From assembly GCF_032854445.1 (NCBI RefSeq), contig NC_088304.1:22147704-22211703 (forward strand): a DNA stretch of 64,000 nucleotides. Reading direction: 5' to 3'. The notes under the pieces were generated by a model. That model did not search any database and was not told the origin of the DNA. It was given only the letters and a program-made list of their open reading frames with translations. The stretch is from Liolophura sinensis. Its lineage: Eukaryota > Mollusca > Polyplacophora > Chitonida > Chitonidae. Position numbers and translations under genes: made by a program. Below, piece after piece: positions 22,995 to 34,151 of this stretch. The stretch's first letter is position 1; the number at the start of each line of letters is the position of its first letter.

Positions 22995-23098
22995 CATCAT
23001 GCAGCCTGCGGTCGTACAAATCAAATATTCTTGAGTATGGTCTACAGCACTAATCAAATAAATAAATAAATAAATTAATAAATTAATAAATAAATAAC
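22995..23098 (+). mobile_element. SINE-A-related 3' tail with (AAAT)n
   Basis: This is the paralogue of the tail at 10,770-10,843, followed by an extended AAAT/AATT run. Confidence 0.65.
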
Positions 23099-23565
23099 TA
23101 CACTTTCCATAAGTCCCGAGCAGTCAGTCGGGAAACTAAATAGTCTACTGTGGGTGACATCAACAATAATATCTGTGAAAACATCTTTATTAGCGGAGAG
23201 CTCTAATTGGGAGTGACACGATGGTCCCGCATTCCCGCTAGTTTCATGGATGACGTCATTTCCGATCATTCCCGGACATTTCCGAGAAATGACAGAAAAG
23301 TGCACTTCAAAATCGGATTTTTATCTCATTTTTTTGAACATCTTTCTTTACTCTCCCTATAACAAATGACATTTGTACCTTTTTCACAAATCAAATATCA
23401 ACTTATTTCATCACAGTTGCAAAGATATTTTACATACGAATCTAGCAATTCACATATACAAGAGGGGAACAACGCAACATTTTAAAAAGAAAATATGTAA
23501 TAAAAATGTATTCAAACAGTTTTTACACGGGATACGCTTTAACACTGGAAATTTTGTTGCCTTAC

Positions 23566-23632
23566 CCTCTTCACTGTAGACGACACGTATCACAGACAAA
23601 ATGGTGAAAAAATACACATCCGTCAGACTCAT
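23566..23632 (-). CDS. CTLD-PAN gene 2, exon 1 (leader)
   Basis: The ATG at 23,632 opens 22 codons that form a probable signal peptide: M-S-L-T-D-V-Y, the hydrophobic core F-F-T-I-L-S-V-I, one Arg, then V-V-Y-S, with E-E after a likely cleavage site. The donor is GAGG/GTAAGG, phase 1, matching exon 2, which starts with AC (giving Asp). Exons 1-4 sum to 744 nt, or 247 residues plus a stop, with no interruption. The start is supported by the same ATG in module 1. Module 4 has lost it and module 3 has a frameshift. I have not seen transcript evidence. Confidence 0.8.
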
Positions 23633-24125
23633 TTTTTCAGACTTTGCCCTTTCGATATTATGTGTTCTTGACCATACCGTTCAACAGTGGTTACTCCTAG
23701 TGAAGTAAACATCTAGCATAAACCTTATCAATAATGGATAACTGCATACAAGTAGCGTACTTGTATATCCCTTGTGCTATTTGTAAGTATAATGTTACGC
23801 CAATACAATGTAAAATATAAAGACTACGACATAGACAGTGAATAAAAACAGCGTCAACAGTGGGATAGTTGGCAAATGATAAACTTGTAACGGGAGAAGT
23901 ACGGCTTCTTGCCAATTTACCTCTGTTAGACTTTCATGTTGAGTGTTCATGTAAATATTTGAACAGGAGACATATCCAGTCCCGAACACCATGACTTAAA
24001 CACAGCTAGATAATAGTGATAATTGTATTTGTGTAAATGTCACTGGTCTAGTGAAAAGCTGTGTTGTCATGACGTTCAATAAACAGTCACATGAAAACAA
24101 TTCAAAGGGGCCAAGCCTCTTTAGC
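23633..24125 (-). promoter_or_regulatory. Conserved region upstream of gene 2
   Basis: This is about 490 bp strongly conserved with 11,362-11,862 and 36,654-37,150. It contains a 65-codon frame present in modules 1 and 2, but the ATG is lost in module 3 and module 4 has a stop. It is therefore more likely promoter/5' UTR than coding. Confidence 0.45.
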
Positions 24126-24207
24126 TCCCCCCCCCCCACCGCTTCCCCTCTATAGCAAAATGCTTGCGTACGCAAGGATACAATATAAAAGACTACTAAT
24201 ATTATAA

Positions 24208-24208
24208 A

Positions 24209-24239
<31 letters not shown>

Positions 24240-24282
24240 TGTATGTGTGTATGTATGTATGTATGTATGTATGTATGTGAGT
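24208..24282 (+). repeat. (TATG)n microsatellite at the LINE 3' flank
   Basis: About 18 tetranucleotide units with one TGTG variant are present. In LINE orientation this is (CATA)n, equivalent to (ACAT)n, directly following the (CACT)n end of the LINE. A matching tract lies at the LINE 5' flank. Confidence 0.9.
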
Positions 24283-24419
24283 GAGTGAGTGAAAGTTTTA
24301 ACGTTTTTTATCGCGACAATAAAACGTCAAGTAGTCGATCTACTACGGATAATTTATTTACTATTCAGTCAAAAAAGGACACCAGAAGTCACATAACAAA
24401 CACAGACGGTAGTTTAAAA

Positions 24420-27400
24420 TCACAGCTTTCCTGCCATACCAATGGTAGAAAGAAAATCAAAAATAGTATCACTTTCTACAGAATTGAAAAGTTCTGAAAG
24501 AGAGCTCATGTAATAAAAGGAATCTCGTACAGGAGCAAAGTCGCCACAGTCAAGCAATATGTGCTTGACTGTGAACCGTTGATCACAAGCAAAGCAATGA
24601 GGAGCATCTTCTCCTTTCAACAAATACCCATGCGTAGCACGTGTGTGACCGATACGACACCTCCTTAAAATGCAAGAGCGGAGACGATGCCGTGAAAGGG
24701 ATGGCGCTCGACCAACAAACTGACGAATATCATGCAGTTTGTTGGTTGTCTGGTCATCCCATTGAGCCTGAAACAAGCGCTTGATATAGGAGCAAATAAG
24801 TGAACGCAAGTCCGAATATGGAACGTCAGTTTGGGTAGTAACGGAATGCAAAGCCGCCTTTGCGGCTTCATCTGCAGCAGTATTCCCAGGGATACCCATA
24901 TGCCCGAGCACCCAACAAAAGATAATGATAAAATCTTCATTAAGTCGTTTAAACATCTCCCTGATAGACAGAATGTCTGGATGTACAGGCGAACTAGCCC
25001 GAATAGCCTGGAGGCAGGAAAGGGAGTCAGAGCAGATGAGAAATCTGCTACCTCCTAGTTTTGGAATGGACCGAAGTGCGCACAAAATTGCCTTGGCTTC
25101 CGCAGTAAATACAGAACAGGAATTTGGAAACCGAGTTGAAATGGTTCTGGGCCCAAGGACAGCGGCAGAAGCCACGCCATCATCATTCTTGGAATCGTCA
25201 GTGAATATGCGGTGATAAAATGGATACTTTAAACACATACTACTAAACTCCTGCTGGTATACTAAAGGGTTGGTGGAAGATTTCTTCAGGGAGGAGAGCG
25301 GGGTATCAACCTGAGGCTAAGGACATAACCACGGTGGATCTTCCTGGATGCGTATGGGGGTGATAGTATCCAGCCCAAGTCCAGCTGCTTGCACATGTTC
25401 CTGAATGCGGACACCCAGTGGAGGAACAATGGATGGCTTCTGAGCATAAAAGTCTTCAAATTCCGGATGGAAGACACAATCAAAGGCTGGGTTGGATGGA
25501 TTGGCTCTAAGCTTGGTGATATACTGTAAGGATAGTTTAGTTCTTCGAAGCTCCAGGGGAGGCTCGTTTGCCTCAACATACAGACTCTCCACAGGAGAGG
25601 TACGGAAAGCACCTAAGCATAACCGTAGGGCCTGGTGATGTACAGTATTGAGTTTCTTCAACTGGGAGCGTGACGCACCTCCATAAACACTGCAGGCATA
25701 GTCTAGCTTAGAACGAATCAGTGCTCGATAGAGCTGAAGTAGGGTTTCATGATCCCCTCCCCATCGAGCACTAGAGACAACCTTCAAAATGTCAAGCGCC
25801 TTTAGGCATCTGGCTCTAAGATAATTAATGTGAGATTTAAATGTAAGGTGCTTATCGAAGATCACCCCGAGGAATTTTACCTCCGGCAGATCCTTGATGG
25901 GGGACCCATCTAAAAATACCTTGGGGTCTTCATGGGGGAAGTACTTCCGACAAAAGTGTACACAGTTAGTCTTCGACTTGCAGAACTTAAATCCGTTCTC
26001 CAGTACCCAGGTATGGATTTTGGTAAGGCAAATCTGCAGCTGTCTCTCAATAGTGTGCATACCTTTGCCTCGACAAGAGATACCAAGATCGTCCACAAAA
26101 AGGGACGCATTCATACTAGGAGATAAAACTCTGGCAAGGCTATTAATCTTAATGCTAAAGAGAGTAACTGATAAAATGCTGCCTTGAGGAACCCCCTGAT
26201 CTTGTTCAAAGTAGTCAGATAGGGTAGCCCCAACCCGAACTTGGAAGTGACGATGGTCTAATAATTTACGAATAAAGTCAGGAAGCCGACCTCTAAGTCC
26301 AAATCCATGCATATCTTTCATAATGGCATATTTTCAAGTAGTGTCATATGCCTTTTCCAGATCAAAGAAGACAGATACGACATGGTCACGATTAACGATA
26401 CCGTTCTTAATAAAGCATTCTAGACGAACAAGGTGATCAACAGTACTGCGATTCTTTCGAAATCCACATGGAATGTCGCTTATCAACTCATTAGTCTCCA
26501 AAAACCAAACCAAGCGATCGTTAATCATCCTCTCCATAGTCTTGCATACACAACTGGTTAAGGAAATAGGACGATAGTTATTTGGATCGGTAGAATCCTT
26601 TCCGGGCTTTGGGATGGGGACAATAATAGCGTTTTGCCATGAGGCAGGAAAATTCCCGGAAATCCAAATGGTATTAAAAATTCCAAGAAGCACCCTCAAG
26701 GAAGATTCTGGAAGGTGTCGTAAAAGCTGATAGTGGATATCATCTGGCCCTGGAGTTGAGTCATGGGCCTTGCTCAGGGATGCGGATAGTTCATGTAGAG
26801 AAAATGTAGAATTGTAGGATTCTTCATTTGAGGATGTAAAATCAAGAGGACTTGCCTCGGTCCGTTCCTTGTTACGCTGGAACTGAGGCAAGTAACTATC
26901 TGAAGACGAATGGTGCGCAAAAGAAGCGCCCAACCTATTGGCTATATCAAGTTTTTCTGTCAAAGAATTATTCCCGTCTTTAAGATGATTGACAGTGACA
27001 TTGGATCCCTTGCCTTTGTTGCGTTGGATCATACTTCCGACTTTTGACATAGGGGTACGATGATTCATCTTAGAAACATAACGTTTCCAAGAGTCACGTT
27101 TGGACTGTTTGATAGTCCTACGGGCTTTAGCTCGAGTACGCCTAACATCGACTAAATTACTGGGAGATGGTCTACATCGGTACACGCGCTCAGCACGTTT
27201 CCTGAAACGCCTAGCTCGTTTACAGTCCTCCGTGAACCACGGTTTCTTAATACGGGGAACCGCAAAAGATTTCGGGATACATTTGGAAGCTACATCGATT
27301 AGCTGATCCGAGAATAACTGGATATGATCAACTGCATCAAGAAAAAGGTCACTAGTAAGTGCTTCACCACACAGAACAGCGAAGCGGGGCCAGTCTACTT

Positions 27401-28094
27401 TAACATAATTACAGCGTGGAAGGGAGGAAGATACCGGCTCCTCAAGGGTAAGTATGGTGGGGAAGTGGTCGCTTCCGCACAGATCATCATGGATGCTCCA
27501 GCTGAATTCCGATCTTAGCCCTGCATCAGCCAGAGCTAAATCAAGGACCAAATAAATGCCCTTTGCAGGATGAAGGTAAGTATGTGTGCCATCATTTAAG
27601 ACACATAGAGAGTTATTAGATATAAAATCCTCCAATACAGAGCCCTTCTGGTTACGTTTAGAGTCACCCCACAGAACACTATGGGCATTAAAGTCACTCA
27701 AAAGAAGACACGGTTTAGGTAATTGATCATATAAATTTTGCAGCTTTTGTTGGTGAAGAGTAGAAGAAGGTGGTATATAAATAGAACAGATTGTTAATAC
27801 TATACCCAGTGTGATACGCACCGCCACCGCCTGCAAATCGGTGTTCAGTGTCATTCTGTTGTGTATTACACCCTGCCTAATCAAAAGAGAAGAACCCCCT
27901 GATGCCTTTCCATTCGTAGACGTGGCAACAGCGTGATGAGATACATAACCTCGACATTGATAACTAGGATCAGTCATCAGAGATTCCTGCAAGCTAAAAG
28001 CTATAGGATTGAGGTCTTGAGCTAAGATCTGGAGCTCTGCGAGGTTACACCTCAATCCTCTACAGTTCCACTGTAAGATCTTTGTAGTAGCCAT
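24420..28094 (-). pseudogene. LINE ORF2: endonuclease, reverse transcriptase, RNase H (two stops)
   Basis: One reading frame of 1,224 codons is interrupted only by TGA at 26,334-26,336 and TAG at 25,317-25,319. Residues 1-225 form an AP endonuclease (QWNCRGL, SLQE, SDFNAH, SDHFP). The reverse transcriptase has RPISLTSC, FDLEKAYD, QGVPQGS and the catalytic FVDDL (about 667-671), an accepted variant of YADD. The C-terminal RNase H has all four acidic positions (FTDDS, AEAKAI, SDS, AADEA), followed by a Cys/His-rich segment. The TGA falls in the conserved AYDTTW motif where Trp (TGG) is expected, so it is a single transition. The TAG may have been CAG. Without these two changes the frame would be open, which suggests a fairly recent insertion. 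Confidence 0.9.
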
Positions 28095-28103
28095 TATTAA
28101 TAT

Positions 28104-29586
28104 TTATTTATTCTTTTTCTTTTTTCTGGGCTTCCTATACATCGCTGCCCTACGCTCAGCAAAATCCTCCTGTGACAACGTTATTATTCCTCTGCTTTTT
28201 AACCTTGTCAACTTTAGAGTCTCGTCGCAATATGCGATAAAACGACCCCAGGGATGTTGAGACAGGTACCAAGACTTCACCCTTGCCATTGGTATAGGCA
28301 GGCAAGTCTTCGGGTGCATCCATTTCCGAAAGAGATTCCTCCATATTGGATTCTCCACCAGCCCTAGACATATCAGATCGCTGAGAGCTTCCCTGAGGAT
28401 CAAGGCAATCTGCTATGTCTCTAGTGTCTGTGACATTGTAGACGGGTCAGGGCTGAACGTGCTACCCCATAAAGACGGGCTCTTACCAAGTGCACCTTTG
28501 GAGGGCGTCATGCCACTGGATTGCGTCTCCTTAATGCAGGATGGCGTAGTATTCGAAATTTCTGACGATCTAGGGGGTGAGGAGGTATTCGAGATTTGAC
28601 TCATACTGACAACCCACTCCGGGCTATTTGACGTCTGAGATGCCTCGCAAAGGCTCTGGGGCCCACCTACTACTGGCGATACGCTTAACTTCCTGACCTT
28701 ATTTGTAGCATCAATGCGCTTATTTCTAATCTTTTTGCTGGAGGACCCTGAGTTAGTGACAACTTGCCACTCTCCAGCTTCCTCGTTGTCAGCAGCAGAG
28801 TTATCCAAAGTCCCTTTATTTTGATGACTGGAAGGAACAAACTCGCCAGAAACCCCAATTTCCGTATCATCCCCATGTCCCTCACTATAATTACCATCAT
28901 CATCTCCTCGACCTTCATTCTCATCTTTATTGTCACCTTCAACTTCATAAACATTACTACCTTTATCATCATTATCATTGCAATCGTTATCGTCATTATC
29001 GCCATTGTCATTTTCATCGCTCAACGGGCAGTCCTGTTGAAAGTGGCCTGCCTGTTTACACTTGAGGCATTTATCCTTTAAAGGACAGTCGGCCTTGAAA
29101 TGCTCTGCGCTATCACAGATGTGACAGGCACGGACCTGACCTCTGTACCACAAAGGAATTCTAAAATTCCCAACCGAAATTGATTGTGGAATGATCTCGG
29201 TCACACCGCTCATGTAAATACGGCGCATACCATTCTCAAGTGACCCATCAAAAAGGTAATGTTCCCGGCTGACGTGATGGACCGTGCCATACCGGGACAT
29301 CAAACCTCAAACAGTGTCATCGGGCACCTCGATCGGACATCGAGATCTAACCAGGAGCTCCTCCACATCATATATTGGACAATCTACCCCTTTGAATGAG
29401 AAGCCGCTAGTCAATAGCTGTTCCTTCACAGTTTACATCTCTAGAGACATTGATTAGTCCCTTTAAGACTTTAGGCCCACTCCCCACTAACTCCTTTAGC
29501 CGATTGTATACTTCAACCGGTTGTACACCTCCCTGTATTACAAGCTTAAGGCTTAAGGGTCTATTTACTCGCCCTGCCCACAACAT
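28104..29586 (-). pseudogene. LINE ORF1: nucleic-acid-binding protein with two zinc knuckles (frameshifted)
   Basis: A start at 29,586 opens M-L-W-A-G-R followed by the LSLKLVIQGGVQPVEVY segment. The frame shifts near 29,430. It continues as GFSFKGVDCPIYDVEELL, meets a TGA at 29,307-29,309 (probably a former CGA), then passes through two CX2CX4HX4C knuckles (CHICDSAEH and CLKCKQAGH). An acidic Asp/Asn-rich stretch follows. Two further shifts near 28,440 and 28,180 are needed to reach the basic KPRKKKKNK end at 28,104. ORF2 begins 9 bases later. ORF1 proteins of this group coat the element RNA. The number of breaks is my reading and could differ by one. Confidence 0.75.
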
Positions 29587-30207
29587 TGTGGGCCAGGGCG
29601 AGAACTACTACCCTAAAGAGAGGACCACAACTATGCGTTTGGAACAGTGTGGATGCTGAGCGCAAAATAGATACGATATTACAAAGTGGAAATGCACTAA
29701 ACTATGTACAGGCCATTTACAGAGAGGCTAGTGAATACGCCCTGCCTCTAAGAGCGACAGAACGTATTGTCGCACCACCTTCAGACTGGGTGACCACTAA
29801 ACAAAAGCTGAGAGCACAAAGGCTAGTTCCACGGCCAGCCAGGGACTAACTCTATTTACAACCCCCCTCACCCACTAGCCAAGAGAACAACTAAACTTCG
29901 TGCAAGGATGCACGAACCTGCAACAGGCAGCTTCAACGCTTTTCTTTGTCTGCTCCGCTATCCCGGGATTGAATAAACCTCGACCGGGCAGGCCGACCTC
30001 GTTCACTGTCCTATGCCTTAACCCGTATAGTCGCTGTAACACAGGACACACGACAACTGGTGTCTGAGCCAACCCACGCAGGCCGGCCAAACAGCCACAC
30101 GAATCTAAGACAAAAATGTCTATGCAACTGTTGATTGCAAAAGCAACGATAAATTCGGTAAATTTCATCTGAAGTTTAACTGAGACAAACTGAGTGACCA
30201 AACAACC
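29586..30207 (-). other. Putative LINE 5' UTR/promoter region
   Basis: This stretch has no homology to other parts of the window and sits between ORF1 and the microsatellite. It holds open frames on both strands (plus 29,586-29,849; minus 29,875-30,201) of unknown meaning. Confidence 0.5.
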
Positions 30208-30208
30208 G

Positions 30209-30239
<31 letters not shown>

Positions 30240-30240
30240 G
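30208..30240 (+). repeat. (TATG)n microsatellite at the LINE 5' flank
   Basis: About seven TATG units grade into TAAGTACG and lead straight into the reversed 3' tail of SINE-B (TATACTTGGG). Confidence 0.85.
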
Positions 30241-30365
30241 TACGTAAATATGTATACTTGGGTTTTCACGCCGTACTTAAAGATTTTTCAGTCATATAGT
30301 CACCTTGGAGACATTAGGTGTGTGTGCACATAGAGTGTCTTCTTGTTGCAGGTCGCGTCCATATC
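30237..30365 (-). mobile_element. SINE-B, 3' half with (CATA)n tail
   Basis: The SINE-B tail and part of the body are present (TTTTTCAGTCATAT in complement orientation). The tail repeat is CATA instead of the usual CACT. The LINE appears to have inserted within this tail. Confidence 0.75.
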
Positions 30366-30371
30366 GCCACA

Positions 30372-31315
30372 ATGAACCATCATGCCGAATAAATCAGATC
30401 TGACAGAATCCCACGACCATCAGGCTGTTGACAGACCTCCCCACGTACTGCTGTACACGTCTATCAGACGGGTTGTTCACAACAATTCAGTCAAACATAA
30501 TAATATTCTTGTAAATGGAATAAATTACTGATTGCTCTCAATAATTTAGGTAAAAGTAACATATAATAAAATCCTGGTGATTTACAATTACTGACTGGAT
30601 TGGTCAGAATAGACGAAAAACAAAAAGAAATGAGGGGACTCAGATACAGCGCTTTATTTTCACCGAACAACGTCGTGTTCTGAAAACAGAACATAAAAAT
30701 ACAAAATACACCACACAGTTGTCATCATCTATCACAAAATGCAATACTCACATCTAAACAATGAGATGTTTCCTTTAAATACCACACTGTCCCTATACCC
30801 TTTACAATTAAAGGTATACCCATCACCCACGTCTAAATATTTCTAATTTTTCTTTAAGCAATAAGACATTAATTTTAAAGCGCATTTTTCATCCTTATAA
30901 TTATACAAACAAATTCCACTGTAACTACAGTTCAAAGATATAAACTACATACTTTGAAATAGTTTTTTATTCATCGTATGTCGAACCTTTCAGCAAGAGC
31001 TAAAATACCTGCCGCGTCGACCAACGGCATCTGAATGGTGACTTAGAATGCACTTATTCAGCACTTGTGTATTTAGCGCTAGCCGGCAGTCTAACAGTTG
31101 TTAAATAACTTGAACCATAAACCGGGTAATAAAATAATTCACCAACGTCCTCAAACAATGAATTGACTGTTTACCTAAAGAGTGGGTCCCTGTAGATCAA
31201 TCGACCAAGTGTAACGGTGCACCGCGTGGTCCAGACGGAGCTGGCACGAGCGAATGCTGCACTTTTGCACAAACACTTGCCACAGCGCCATAGGCAAAGG
31301 GAGGTAATACGGTTA
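30372..31315. other. Intergenic spacer, no gene
   Basis: This resumes the sequence seen at 45.62 kb and 11.87 kb (ATCATGCCGAATAAATC and following) and continues as the spacer homologous to 11.9-12.76 kb. Confidence 0.6.
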
Positions 31316-31409
31316 GGTATAAATTCCGACCAGGTTGTTCTCAAGACTTTAGTTAAAAGTGACATATGATAATATCGTGGTTATTGATATTATTTACTTG
31401 TTCTTATAA

Positions 31410-31415
31410 TTTATT
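31410..31415 (-). terminator. PolyA signal, module 3
   Basis: AATAAA on the minus strand, 20 bases after the exon 4 stop. Confidence 0.55.
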
Positions 31416-31434
31416 AAATATCCATTTGACGGTA

Positions 31435-31655
31435 TCAAATCATCACAACTCCCCATGCGTTCCATGCTGAATTCGTCACGCCTTCAATTTTGTTTTCTGT
31501 GCCTGCAAACCCTCGGCATTGGCCAGTTTGGGTGTTGTAGTTGAAAACACGACAAGGGTGCAGGCAGAAGCGGGAACACATTGTAGGTGCAAACGTTCTC
31601 TTCTCGAATAGTTGATCATCTTGGATCAGAAAATCCCGCTTCACAATCATGGAAA
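31435..31655 (-). pseudogene. CTLD-PAN gene 3, exon 4 (intact exon, orphaned)
   Basis: The PAN/Apple-like terminal exon is open throughout. It differs from module 2 only near the end (W-N-A-W-G against W-N-V-W-Q). Acceptor, four core cysteines, stop and polyA signal are all present. Because the lectin exons of this module are missing and its leader is frameshifted, it probably no longer belongs to a working gene, unless it is used as an alternative last exon by a neighbouring module. Confidence 0.65.
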
Positions 31656-31959
31656 CTGAACAAACACACCATTTAGTCTAACAACAACACCTACGAGTGT
31701 CCGCCATAACCTGAGTTCAGCAAATATGTCGGAATGGAAACGAACAAAATATGAAACCCAACAGTAAACAGGGCTTCAGGCCTCGTGATAACGTAATTAT
31801 CTTAGATTTAAATGAGACTTAGTCATACTTTAAAACGATTTTTTGAGATAAAATTTTAGCTTCTCTAGAGAATTTTTATTATCTGTAGAATACGTGTACA
31901 ACAAGATGTCACCAATTTAGGCTTGTGATAAAAGAATGATTGGTTTAGTTTTCAAGGAA

Positions 31960-32580
31960 TAAATTGCCTAACTTACCTCTCGTCTTGTGGAGATTTTGTG
32001 GACGATGGCACTGAGGTGTTTTAGGCTCTGGCGAAACACAACATATAGAAATCTGATAAAAGTTGAATTAAGCAATTTTCACCTAAAATGTTTAACTTGT
32101 GCATGACTTTGTCCTTTTGAATTTTTGTAAAAAGTCAAATTTAAATGAAGTCTGGTGTAGCGACCATTTACGACATAAAATTCGTATAACATCTTGTAGC
32201 TAGAGGTAAATTGACGTGAACTGTAGGAAGGGCTGGCGAAAATCTCCAAGAGGTCGCGAAAAGCTAAAATTGTCTAACTTACCTCTCGTCTTATGGAGAT
32301 TTTGTGTACGATGGCACTGAGGTGCTTTAGACTCTGGCAAAACAGAACATAGAAAACTCATGAAAGTTGAATAATGCAATTTTCACCCAAAACGTTTACC
32401 TTGTGCATGACTTTGTCCTTTTGAATTTTTGTAAAAATTCAAATTTAAATGAAATCCGATGTAGCTGGAAAAACCCTGTTTCCTCCTAGCTGGATATTGT
32501 GCCAACCCATTACGACATAAAATTCGTATAGCCATCTTATAGCAAGAGGTAAATGGCGTGAATGACTTATTTTTAGGCAT
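31960..32580. repeat. Local direct duplication of about 310 bp
   Basis: The block starting CTAACTTACCTCTCGTCTT at about 31,969 recurs at about 32,274, including the GGCACTGAGGTG and TTTAACTTGTGCATGAC-type phrases. Modules 1 and 2 carry one copy each (2.95 and 14.52 kb). Confidence 0.7.
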
Positions 32581-33255
32581 TTCAATTACACTCAAGAATG
32601 AAGGACTCCTGAAAGTCAAGAGCATTCTTAACTCTGTCGTAAGTACATTGTAATTTTGTCGTAGATTCGTATTCATTTGCAAGTACCTGTTCTGTCTTAA
32701 TCGGCTAATTTTGAGAACCGCTACGTCACAGCGATGCTTACCGAATGATTACGTTACCTTTACCACTGCACCCGACAACTTTTCGATTACTTACGAAGAC
32801 TTTACGGATACTTACGAGACATTACGAAGTTACGTCCATAAATATTTTACGAAATATTTAAACGTTTTAAAATTTTCGCGGACATGAAAAATAGAACACG
32901 AATTCATTAAGAATGCAAAGACGATTAGATTGAGACGTGAATTTGTAACATTTTGGCAAAAATTCGTCAGTATAAGTTTCGTAAATATTGGCTAAGCTGC
33001 TGGTTACAATCGTAAAGGTGACGTAATCATTCCGGAAGTATAGCTTTGTCGTAAGATTCTCAAACTCAGCAGATACTTGCGAATGGATACGAAGTTACGA
33101 TACACTTACGGAGTACCTACAATTGAGTTAAGAAAGGTCACAATTTTCTGTTTCTTTATCGCGAACCTGTTACGAATCCTTCCCAACGTTTCGCAACTTG
33201 TTTTGTTTCTGTCGTGATATTCACGACAATTTACCTCCTCCTCCGCGACATGAGG
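32510..33255. mobile_element. Palindromic MITE-like element, copy c
   Basis: The left arm is partly deleted (about 32,510-32,900) and the right arm is about 32,950-33,255, with the same hexamer-rich sequence as copies a and b. A fragment of another left arm lies at 32,160-32,260. Confidence 0.7.
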
Positions 33256-34151
33256 TTAGGTGGAAGAAGGGCTTAAGGGTATCTATTGTATCACAAAATG
33301 GAAATATGAACCTGGTGTAGATGACTGGCAAGTCGTCAGACATAACCGTTGAAATACAGCCTCTTGTCCGTTTACCTCAGAGTTTTTTTTTCTTTATGTA
33401 AATCCCTAAATAGCAGCAAATTACAAGTTCTCTGGCATCATAATTTAAGCAAAATCAGGTAAAAAAATATTCAGACATGTTTACTTTAATACATAATAAA
33501 CCTGATTGGTCAAGAATTGCTGTATTGCCAAAATATTGTATTTTATCATCACTTTTTGTTAACAGACACATAAATGACTCGATCTGGGGCCAAATCCTGA
33601 AACGTTTTACGTGAAATTCGCGTTGTGGTTATCATGGTACTAGTTAGAACATCTACCGGGATAGATTTTCGTTTGAACGCTTTGTCGATATTTGGAGGCA
33701 CATCACAAATAATACCTGAATGGCAAGACATAGATAATGTATAAGTAATGCCAGGCTGTCTACGCTAAATCGCTGACGATGACGGTTTATTATGTGTATT
33801 TTGTAAGAAGCCCGGTAAGTTGGATATCACGTGATCACTCTAAAATAAAATGGCCAGCCTATTTTGAATCATAGGGAAAAAAAGCCCTTTTATCTCTTAG
33901 CGACCAATAAACCGTAGTTGTACAACAAAGCATCAAGTAAGCTCTACAGAAATACCCACCTATCCTAAAATTATAAAAATCCACGAAATACACTATCGCT
34001 CAAAGGGATTCTAAAATAGGCATTTTCTTGTCCTCTTACGGGTGTTTAGCTTTCGGACGGATTTAAAGAAAGTCACATGTTCTTTAACAACAAGGTTAGG
34101 TTAAGGTGTAAGCTTCAGTCATTTCCCTTGTGTATCACAGACGTGAATTTA
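33256..34151. other. Intron-derived sequence shared with module 1
   Basis: This matches 3,916-4,852. No gene was seen. Confidence 0.6.

Larger units (their letters stand above)
24283..30207 (-). mobile_element. LINE retrotransposon, I-group type, near full length
   Basis: The element includes a 5' region (about 29,590-30,207), ORF1, ORF2 and a 137-bp 3' UTR ending in (CACT)n. ORF1 carries two CCHC knuckles. ORF2 carries an AP-type endonuclease, a reverse transcriptase and an RNase H. This set places it in the I-like group (Nimb/I/Ingi and relatives); the exact clade was not resolved. It is flanked on both sides by (TATG)n. Modules 1 (11.86 kb) and 4/5 (45.6 kb) pass from GCCAAGCCTCTTT to GACAGACC with no such insert. 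The 5' boundary is inferred from where the microsatellite begins. Confidence 0.85.
13690..31315 (-). repeat. Tandem gene module 2 (intact gene, LINE-expanded)
   Basis: This module contains the only complete four-exon gene. Its leader region ends at about 24,125. The following spacer is interrupted by the LINE and a SINE before resuming at about 30,372. Confidence 0.8.

Noticed and set aside
24121-24140. Poly-C run at the left edge of the LINE-containing insertion
   Set aside because: It lies at the junction with the module 2 upstream region, but it is not part of the SINE or LINE that I can define. It may be a simple-sequence or assembly feature.
28685-29081. Open frames on both strands rich in Met/Ile or Ile/Phe
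   Set aside because: They are shadows of the acidic GAT/AAC-rich segment of LINE ORF1.
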